Assembly: GCA_964587525.1 (NCBI GenBank)
Contig: CAZPLZ010000004.1
Location: 1 to 38,218, forward strand
Length of the DNA: 38,218 nt
Direction of reading: 5' to 3'
Origin: CAZPLZ01 sp964587525
Lineage (GTDB): Bacteria; Oederibacteriota; CAKKQC01
The position numbers and the translations under genes are program-made. The notes below the pieces were generated by a model, which saw only the letters and a program-made list of their open reading frames with translations, did no database searches and had not been told where the DNA came from. Positions 33,295-38,218 of this stretch are shown here, one piece after another; position 1 is the first letter of the stretch; each line of letters starts with the position of its first letter.

Positions 33295-33827
33295 CACGGC
33301 CAGTGGAAGAACCAAGCGGCCATGGTCCCAGCGCCGATAGCTGTCCCATATGGGATCATGGTTGGGTGAGGCCCGCGTGGCATGAGGGGGCGCCGTCCGG
33401 TCATCAACGAGGTCACAGCAGCCCACGAATAAGACACCGACCGGGTCAGGGTTTTCACCGTGGTGCCCTGGTACGCGGTCACGGCCAGAGCAAGCACGCC
33501 CCCGGCCAGAGCGCTGTCCACCATCGCTGCACCCCAGAATGGAGTGCCCTTCAGGGCGCCGATCGCCGCCATCAATTTCAGGTCTCCCATGCCCATCCCA
33601 CCGGCCCGGTAGAACGGGTAAAAAACGCCGATCCCTAGTGCACACGCCGCCGCTGCGCTCAGAAATTCAACTCCACCGTTCAGCAGATTCAGCAGGAGGC
33701 CCGCGAGCATGGCGGGGTAGGTGAAGGCGTTGTAAATTTTTCGGCTTTTAAGATCCGTCACGATGCTGGCGGCCAACAACGCCAGCAACAGCGCATCCGC
33801 CGGTGCGGTGTTCGCGTGCCAGCTCAA
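33291..33827 (-). CDS. tadV: Prepilin peptidase, TadV/CpaA type (A24)
   Basis: This 178-aa inner membrane aspartic protease has five or so hydrophobic segments. The two catalytic Asp residues are in ASIVTDLKSRKIYN (about 25) and GMGMGDLKLMAAIGALKG (GxGD motif, about 82). It lacks the N-terminal methylase domain of PilD, as usual for TadV. It cleaves prepilins after Gly. The start is TTG 33827; an in-frame stop lies two codons upstream, so no earlier start is possible. It lies 11 nt after the Flp pilin and overlaps tadE. Confidence 0.9.
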   Translation of the reverse strand: MSWHANTAPADALLLALLAASIVTDLKSRKIYNAFTYPAMLAGLLLNLLNGGVEFLSAAAACALGIGVFYPFYRAGGMGMGDLKLMAAIGALKGTPFWGAAMVDSALAGGVLALAVTAYQGTTVKTLTRSVSYSWAAVTSLMTGRRPLMPRGPHPTMIPYGTAIGAGTMAAWFFHWPW

Positions 33828-33838
33828 ATCTCAGGCGC

Positions 33839-34027
33839 TCACGGAACGGACGTGGGCTTAATACCGGTGGTTTCTGCGATCTCCTGAGTGGCTGTGCTGA
33901 ACAGGGCCTTGATCTGAGTCCCAAACAGCTTGAGTGTGACGAGGATCGCCACCGCGACCAACACCACAATCAAAGCATACTCCGTGAGCGTTTGACCGCG
34001 TTGGTTCAAGCGTGAGGTGTTACGCAT
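33839..34027 (-). CDS. flp: Flp-type prepilin
   Basis: This 62-aa prepilin has the leader MRNTSRLNQRG, the Flp cleavage motif G|QTLTEYALIVVLVAVAIL with Glu5-Tyr6, and a short polar tail. This is the class IVb pilin consensus. ATG 34027 has GGTGGCGG close upstream; GTG 34039 is an alternative. It is likely the major subunit of the Tad pilus, cut by the TadV peptidase encoded next. The ATPase, secretin and platform genes (tadA, rcpA, tadB, tadC) are not in the window. Confidence 0.9.
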   Translation of the reverse strand: MRNTSRLNQRGQTLTEYALIVVLVAVAILVTLKLFGTQIKALFSTATQEIAETTGIKPTSVP

Positions 34028-34114
34028 ACGCACCGCCACCCAAGATAATCTGAGCTCTCACCGGGGGAAATACACCATGAGTTGACACGGAGCCTGCCTT
34101 ATGGTTATGGCACT

Positions 34115-34309
34115 TCAAAAATATATACCGGAGATTGCTGCGGCCTGCTCCGCCCCGTATCGCATGACCGTGAGCCAGACCCGAAGCGCCCATGCCAAGA
34201 TCCCCGCAATCCCCGCAAGTACGGCGAGCGCTAGTCCGTACTCGACCACGGTTTGTCCTGCGGCCGTCCTCCCTCTCAGGTCTTCTTTTCGATGAGCGCG
34301 CGCAGCCAA
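34115..34309 (-). CDS. Second Flp-like prepilin
   Basis: This protein of about 64 aa has a basic leader ending RTAAG, then QTVVEYGLALAVLAGIAGIL, again with Glu5-Tyr6, and a longer hydrophobic stretch continuing into WALRVWLTVMRYGAEQAA. It looks like a divergent second pilin or a minor pilin. I chose TTG 34309, with AGGAG five bases upstream; it overlaps the small membrane gene by 34 nt. A later CTG or GTG could be used instead. A gap of 87 nt separates it from flp, with no clear promoter. Confidence 0.72.
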   Translation of the reverse strand: MAARAHRKEDLRGRTAAGQTVVEYGLALAVLAGIAGILAWALRVWLTVMRYGAEQAAAISGIYF

Positions 34310-34476
34310 GGAAGCTCCTGAAACCCAATCGCGATCACCACCAGCAGCCATACGATCATCCCGACGATCGTTCCGGCGTTTTCTTTAAGCTTCTGTGTGT
34401 CCCTAAACAGTTGCACGATCGCGATCAACAGGAGCACCACCATCAGCGTAATGAGAATCGAGTTGACAATCACCAT
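34276..34476 (-). CDS. Small two-helix membrane protein of unknown function at the head of the pilus module
   Basis: This 66-aa protein consists of two hydrophobic helices (about 3-23 and 36-54) joined by the polar loop FRDTQKLKENAG and ended by a basic tail. I do not recognise a family. The strong GGAGGG ribosome site before ATG 34476 shows it is a real gene. Its overlap with the second prepilin and position at the head of the pilus genes suggest a role in pilin insertion, assembly or regulation, but this is inference only. Confidence 0.7.
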   Translation of the reverse strand: MVIVNSILITLMVVLLLIAIVQLFRDTQKLKENAGTIVGMIVWLLVVIAIGFQELPWLRALIEKKT

Positions 34477-34509
34477 GCTATCCCTCCGGTTTCCCGTGTA
34501 TGCACCGCT

Positions 34510-35217
34510 TCAAGCAGCCTTTAGTTTTTCACCTCGATGACGTCTCGCTCTCGCAATCGTTGCGAGAAACCGCCTTGCGGTCCGGCCTGGGTCGCCGGCG
34601 CGCCACCAGCAGGAAGCTGCTGCCACCGCGTCTGCACCGGAACGCACGAGGATACCTACATTATCGGGAGTGATTCCTCCAACTGCAAGCTTGGGGACTC
34701 CAGCCCGCATACCCCGCGCGAGCCTTTGAAAGCCAGCATAGCCCAGCGCGGGGCCGGCATCCCGTTTTGTTGAAGTGCGAAAGGCCGGTCCCAAGCTGAC
34801 GTAATCGGGCGCCTCGCGCAGGGCGGAAGCGAGTTCACCCGGTGACCCGGCGGATGCCCCAATGACCGTCTGGGGTCCCAGGAGCCGGCGTGCAGCTCGG
34901 ATCGGGAAATCTTCCCGGCCCAGATGGACACCATCCGCCTTAACCACCGCCGCGACATCGCACCGGTCATTGATGAGCAAGGCGCATCGGGGGAGGCAGG
35001 AGCGCAAACGCGCCGCCAGGCTTAAAAACGTTGCATCCGAAAGTATTTTGACGCGGAGCTCGAACACGCGAATACCTGCTCGCGCCAGTGTCCGGGCCAT
35101 ACGAACCAACGCGGATGGAGAACCCAAACTGTCATCCAGGATGGCACAGAGCCCAGTGGCCTTCAGCGCCTTCAGGGCCCGCTTCAGGAGAGTCCTCGTT
35201 TTTGCAATACCATCCAA
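34510..35217 (-). CDS. thiE: Thiamine phosphate synthase
   Basis: This 235-aa TIM-barrel enzyme joins HMP-PP and thiazole phosphate. Key segments are LCAILDDSLGSPSALVRM, LLINDRCDVAAVVKADGVHL, the HLGREDFP Mg/PPi region, DYVSLGPAFRTSTKRD and PKLAVGGITPDNV. The start is TTG 35217, preceded by GGAACG. The first 20 residues overlap thiD2 by 34 nt in another frame. In many bacteria ThiE is fused behind the ThiD2 domain encoded just upstream; here a -1 shift separates them, with an A5 run in the overlap (see findings). Confidence 0.9.
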   Translation of the reverse strand: MDGIAKTRTLLKRALKALKATGLCAILDDSLGSPSALVRMARTLARAGIRVFELRVKILSDATFLSLAARLRSCLPRCALLINDRCDVAAVVKADGVHLGREDFPIRAARRLLGPQTVIGASAGSPGELASALREAPDYVSLGPAFRTSTKRDAGPALGYAGFQRLARGMRAGVPKLAVGGITPDNVGILVRSGADAVAAASCWWRAGDPGRTARRFLATIARARRHRGEKLKAA

Positions 35218-35588
35218 GTTTTACGTTCCAGTCCATAGGACCGGTAACGGAGGCGTTGCAGATTCCGGATAGCGGTTGTGGCATGAAGAAACCTCGCGCC
35301 TTCCTCCAACACTCGTGCGCTTTCCTGTACCCGGTGAAAATTCGCACACACGAGATCGGAAAGCCTGGGGCGCGCTCCCGCTTGCCAGTGGCCGGCCCCA
35401 ACATCTCGCGCACTCTCCCGGCTCGTCAACAATTGCCAGCGGGGAATAAGCCTGCGTAGGATTGCACCAAACGCGTGACGGAGGCGACGGGTTTCCGCGC
35501 TGATCGCGGCATGATCATAGCCAAAACGTAAAACATCTTCGATGGTGCGCAAGCCTTCGCTCACCCGGTTCAGGTTGGCGTCCATCAT
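35184..35588 (-). CDS. thiD2: ThiD2-like HMP phosphate kinase domain protein
   Basis: This 134-aa protein matches the ThiD2 domain: MDANLNRVSEGLRTIEDVLR at the start, an RHAFG segment, SRESARDVGAG, and ANFHRVQESARVLEEGARF. ThiD2 is an alternative HMP/HMP-P kinase domain commonly fused to ThiE. Here it is followed by a stop (35184), and ThiE begins 34 nt earlier in the -1 frame. ATG 35588 or 35585 could be the start; neither has a strong ribosome site. It follows accC by 41 nt. The pair makes thiamine phosphate for enzymes such as the transketolase encoded elsewhere in this window. Confidence 0.85.
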   Translation of the reverse strand: MMDANLNRVSEGLRTIEDVLRFGYDHAAISAETRRLRHAFGAILRRLIPRWQLLTSRESARDVGAGHWQAGARPRLSDLVCANFHRVQESARVLEEGARFLHATTAIRNLQRLRYRSYGLERKTWMVLQKRGLS

Positions 35589-35629
35589 CCGGACAAGTTT
35601 CCGCCTCTCTGGGGTCAGGGATCGATTCG

Positions 35630-36979
35630 TTAGATTTCTCGTTTGCGGAATTGTTCTAGAAAACGTGTGGTATAGTCACCCCGCTTGAAGGCTTCACTGT
35701 CCACGACCTCCTGCATGAACGAAATATTTGTTTTGACGCCTTCAATAACAAGCTCACCAAGTGCACGGGACAGGCGCGCGATGGCCTCGCTCCGGTCTCT
35801 GCCATGCGCCATAACCTTGATCAGAAGCGAGTCATAGTATGGCGGCACGGTGTACTCTTCATAGATATGCGTGTCCACCCTGATTCCTGGACCACCGGGG
35901 AGGTGAAGGGCTTGAATAGTCCCTGGTGATGGCGCGAAGTCATTTTCTGGATCCTCGGCGTTCACCCTGCACTCGATGCAGTGTCCGCGAAAATCCAACG
36001 GCTTTTTCGGCAAACTGATTGGCTCACCTGACGCAATGAGGATCTGTTCTTTCACGATGTCGATCCCCAGTGCCATCTCCGTCACGCCGTGTTCTACCTG
36101 CAGCCGGGTGTTCATTTCCATGAAATAAAACCGGTTATCCCGATCAAGGAGGAACTCGATCGTACCGGCGTTGGTGTATTTCACCGATTCGGCAATTTTC
36201 ACGGCTACCTCACCCATCTTTTTACGCACATCGGGCGGTAGCAGCGGCGACGGCGCCTCTTCCACGAGCTTCTGGTTCCGGCGTTGGATGGTACAGTCCC
36301 GTTCATTCAAATGAATCACCCGGCCGGATGTGTCGCCGATTATCTGAATTTCGACATGTCGTGGATCATTAAAAAATTTTTCGATGTACACACCTGAATG
36401 ACCAAACGCCGCCTCCGCCTCGGCACGCGCCGTCGTGAACGCACTGGAGAGACTGACATCGGTGTGGGCTACCCGCATACCACGCCCGCCTCCACCTGCT
36501 GCAGCTTTGACGATGACGGGGTAACCAAAGTGCCGCGCAATTTTGATGGCTTCCCTGTCGTCATTGATGAGCCCTTCGCTTCCTGGGATCACGGCGACGC
36601 CGATTTTCCGCATCTGTTGCTTTGCGGCAATCTTATCGCCCATAGCCCAAATAGCATCCGGCTGCGGACCGATGAAGGCAATTTTGCAACTCTGGCACAC
36701 CTCGGCGAAATGGGCGTTTTCAGCCAGGAAACCGTAGCCGGGGTGAATCGCCTCAGCATCCGTAATCTCCGCCGCGCTGACGATGGCAGGAATATTGAGG
36801 TAGCTGTTCACCGGTAACGGTCCACCGATGCACACATCTTCATCGGCAAACTGGACATGGAGGCTGTCGGCGTCAGTTAAAGAGTGGACCGCTACCGTAC
36901 GGACGCCCAATTCGTTGCAGGCCCGTATGACTCGCAGGGCGATCTCGCCTCGGTTTGCGATCAGAATTTTTTTAAACAC
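35630..36979 (-). CDS. accC: Acetyl-CoA carboxylase, biotin carboxylase subunit
   Basis: This 449-aa ATP-grasp enzyme carboxylates biotin on AccB. It has IANRGEIALRVIRACNELG, the ATP loop KAAAGGGGRGMRV (about 159-170), ERDCTIQRRNQKLVEE and EMNTRLQVEH. One oddity: the near-universal EHPVTE is EHGVTE here (Gly298, codon GGC at 36088-36086), while all surrounding residues are normal. The start is GTG 36979 with no clear Shine-Dalgarno, 47 nt after the accB stop. It pairs with accB as the usual accBC unit. Confidence 0.96.
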   Translation of the reverse strand: MFKKILIANRGEIALRVIRACNELGVRTVAVHSLTDADSLHVQFADEDVCIGGPLPVNSYLNIPAIVSAAEITDAEAIHPGYGFLAENAHFAEVCQSCKIAFIGPQPDAIWAMGDKIAAKQQMRKIGVAVIPGSEGLINDDREAIKIARHFGYPVIVKAAAGGGGRGMRVAHTDVSLSSAFTTARAEAEAAFGHSGVYIEKFFNDPRHVEIQIIGDTSGRVIHLNERDCTIQRRNQKLVEEAPSPLLPPDVRKKMGEVAVKIAESVKYTNAGTIEFLLDRDNRFYFMEMNTRLQVEHGVTEMALGIDIVKEQILIASGEPISLPKKPLDFRGHCIECRVNAEDPENDFAPSPGTIQALHLPGGPGIRVDTHIYEEYTVPPYYDSLLIKVMAHGRDRSEAIARLSRALGELVIEGVKTNISFMQEVVDSEAFKRGDYTTRFLEQFRKREI

Positions 36980-37026
36980 AACGCGGTGAAAGTCAGCTGC
37001 CAGAGCGAGTCTGCGAGCTCATGGCG

Positions 37027-37506
37027 CTAATTGTCGGGGATGAATTCAAACAGCGGCTGGTCAAATTCGACCGGTTGGCCATTCTCCACAAGGATTTTGG
37101 AGATTTTCCCGGCCCTTTCAGCCTTGATCTCGTTCATGAGTTTCATGGCCTCGATCAGACAAAGAGTGTGTCCTTCCTGCACCGCATCGCCGGCGTTCAC
37201 AAATGGCGGTGACTGTGGTGAGGGCGACCGGTAGAATGTCCCAACCATGGGCGACTTGATCGAGGCCACACCTGATCCTGCCGGCTCACCGCCGGGGGTG
37301 ACTGGGGCTGGCGCCGAAGACGCGGTGGGAGGCAGCGAGGAGAGCGGCAGGGCCACTGGCGTCGGCGTCACTTCTGATGAGCCGGTCTTTTTGAGCCGGA
37401 CTTTAACCCCCTCCATCTCGACTTCCAGCTCAGCCAGCGAAGCGTCATCCATAAATTTCCTGAGGCGCTTCAGGATTTTCATGTCAATGCCTTGCATGTC
37501 GGTCAT
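37027..37506 (-). CDS. accB: Acetyl-CoA carboxylase biotin carboxyl carrier protein
   Basis: This 159-aa carrier has an N-terminal helical region (ILKRLRKFMDDASLAELEVE), a Pro/Ala-rich linker (about 45-80) and a biotinyl domain with IKSPMVGTFYRSPSP. The biotin-accepting Lys122 lies in LIEAMKLMNEI. ATG 37506 overlaps the efp stop (ATGA), so translation is coupled to efp. The order efp-accB-accC is common in bacteria. Confidence 0.96.
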   Translation of the reverse strand: MTDMQGIDMKILKRLRKFMDDASLAELEVEMEGVKVRLKKTGSSEVTPTPVALPLSSLPPTASSAPAPVTPGGEPAGSGVASIKSPMVGTFYRSPSPQSPPFVNAGDAVQEGHTLCLIEAMKLMNEIKAERAGKISKILVENGQPVEFDQPLFEFIPDN

Positions 37507-38069
37507 GGCCGGCGCTCCATGTATTCGCCGCTACGTGTGTCTAAGCGAATCATGTCACCGGGGTTGATAAACAGGGGAACATTCACGACAAAGCCCGTTT
37601 CCAGCGTGGCTGGTTTCGTTCCGCGGGAGACCGTATCCCCCTTCACGCCAGGTGGGGTTTCTGTCACCTTCAGATCAACGGTATTGGGAAATTTGACATT
37701 GAGGATTTTTCCCTCGCAATCAAGCAGTTTCACCTCAATATCCCCCTTCAAAAATCCAACCTGTTGTGCAAACAAACTCACCGGCACTTCAACTTGGTCA
37801 TACGTCTGGAGGTTCATAAAGGTGCATAGATCGCCGGCTCGAAACAGGAATTGTGCGACGTGTTCGGTCACTTCGACCTGGGAAACTTTTGAAACGCCTT
37901 GAACAGTTTTCTCAAGCACCATGCCGGTTTGAAGGTTTTTAAGCTTTAACCGGACGAAGGCTCCACCCTTGCCCGGTTTGACATGCTCGTAATTCGTGAC
38001 TTCAAAAACCGATTCATCGAGCATAAGATAATTGCCCGGTCGAATCGTGGTGACCGCTACGCCGAGCAT
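37503..38069 (-). CDS. efp: Translation elongation factor P
   Basis: This 188-aa three-domain protein relieves ribosome stalling at polyproline. Domain I has YEHVKPGKGGAFVRLKLKNL with Lys34 at the loop tip, the residue modified in many species. The EpmA/EpmB modification genes are not in the window, and the residues around the loop (PGKGGA) fit the lysine-tip class. Domains II and III are complete, ending in NPGDMIRLDTRSGEYMERRP. ATG 38069 has AAGGCGG six bases upstream. Several proteins in this window carry long Pro runs, for example the AccB linker and the propeller linker. Confidence 0.95.
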   Translation of the reverse strand: MLGVAVTTIRPGNYLMLDESVFEVTNYEHVKPGKGGAFVRLKLKNLQTGMVLEKTVQGVSKVSQVEVTEHVAQFLFRAGDLCTFMNLQTYDQVEVPVSLFAQQVGFLKGDIEVKLLDCEGKILNVKFPNTVDLKVTETPPGVKGDTVSRGTKPATLETGFVVNVPLFINPGDMIRLDTRSGEYMERRP

Positions 38070-38218
38070 GTCAAACCGCCTTCACCGGAGAGGGAAATCC
38101 GATTCCAAATGTTTGTTCGCTTATACAGTTGATCCGGCCACGGCGTAGCAAGAACCGTTTCAATTGAACGCACATAGGATTGATATGAGCCATGCGGACC
38201 CGCCAACCTGCGAGCGCC
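38070..38218. other. Window edge upstream of efp, unresolved
   Basis: This stretch of 149 nt stays open on the minus strand in two frames. One runs to a stop at about 38073 and the other to about 38057. It could be the end of another gene in the same operon, but I recognise neither product. TATAAG on the minus strand near 38121 could be a -10 box, but a suitable -35 at the right distance is lacking. Confidence 0.25.

Noticed and set aside
34020..34328. A 102-aa minus-strand frame across the two pilin genes
   Set aside because: It overlaps the second Flp-like pilin in a different frame, contains no prepilin motif and has no hydrophobic helix.
35195..35215. Canonical X XXY YYZ slippery heptamer in the thiD2-thiE overlap
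   Set aside because: In the thiD2 frame the codons are TTG CAA AAA CGA, which does not fit the heptamer phase; only single-codon slippage on the A5 run is possible.
35589..35629. TPP riboswitch upstream of thiD2
   Set aside because: The gap after accC is only 41 nt, far too short for the element, and no THI-box core is seen.

Overview
This window (about 38 kb, fairly GC-rich by eye) is almost entirely coding. All but one of the genes I can support lie on the minus strand, so transcription runs from high to low coordinates. The organism looks like a diderm bacterium: it has an LPS-type heptosyltransferase homologue, an RlpA-like lipoprotein and XrtA/PEP-CTERM-style exopolysaccharide genes. 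It also carries PyrR, an NAD-linked PyrD/PyrK pair, a Tad/Flp pilus module, DUF2723-type and DEPHYL-type GT-C membrane proteins, and many G/C-rich palindromic repeats. That mix suggests an uncultivated lineage such as Omnitrophota, Nitrospirota or NC10. This placement is inference; the window contains no rRNA or other decisive marker.

Layout in the direction of transcription. (1) 38069-34510: efp, accB, accC, thiD2, thiE, covering translation elongation, fatty-acid precursor supply and thiamine synthesis. (2) 34476-31818: a compact pilus module with a two-helix small protein, two Flp-type prepilins, a TadV/CpaA prepilin peptidase, and TadE-like and TadG-like pseudopilins. (3) 31781-29700: a DUF2723 membrane protein with a C-terminal TPR region. 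(4) 29664-25900: gap, pgk, tpiA, secG and an FmdB-type zinc ribbon. (5) 25788-17929: two membrane-anchored beta-propeller proteins, an APS-reductase-type cysH, transketolase, a zinc alcohol dehydrogenase-like protein, and a MoeB-rhodanese protein. (6) 17699-17932 (+): a 77-aa unknown protein, the only plus-strand gene. (7) 17664-6636: the pyrimidine operon pyrR-pyrB-pyrC-carA-carB-pyrK-pyrD-rlpA-pyrF-pyrE, a complete de novo route to OMP/UMP. It is preceded by a clear promoter, a PyrR-binding RNA element and an intrinsic terminator. (8) 6602-1: a polysaccharide/glycosylation cluster of a GT-C protein, an Stp1-like glycosyltransferase, an AsnB-type amidotransferase, a GT9 heptosyltransferase homologue and a GT-C protein that runs off the window.

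Three things stand out. First, there is a complete PyrR attenuator in front of the pyr operon. Second, two families of dispersed palindromic repeats are woven into genes: they encode C-terminal tails (CarB, the Stp1-like protein), supply Shine-Dalgarno sequences (pgk, adh), contribute a stop codon and the next start codon (tadG to DUF2723), and encode most of the leader peptide of a prepilin (tadE). Third, thiD2 and thiE, often fused elsewhere, are split by a -1 frame offset with a 34-nt overlap that contains an A5 run. Many gene junctions are ATGA, GTGA, TGATG or TAATG overlaps, which implies extensive translational coupling. I see no convincing defence system, CRISPR array, transposase, tRNA or rRNA.
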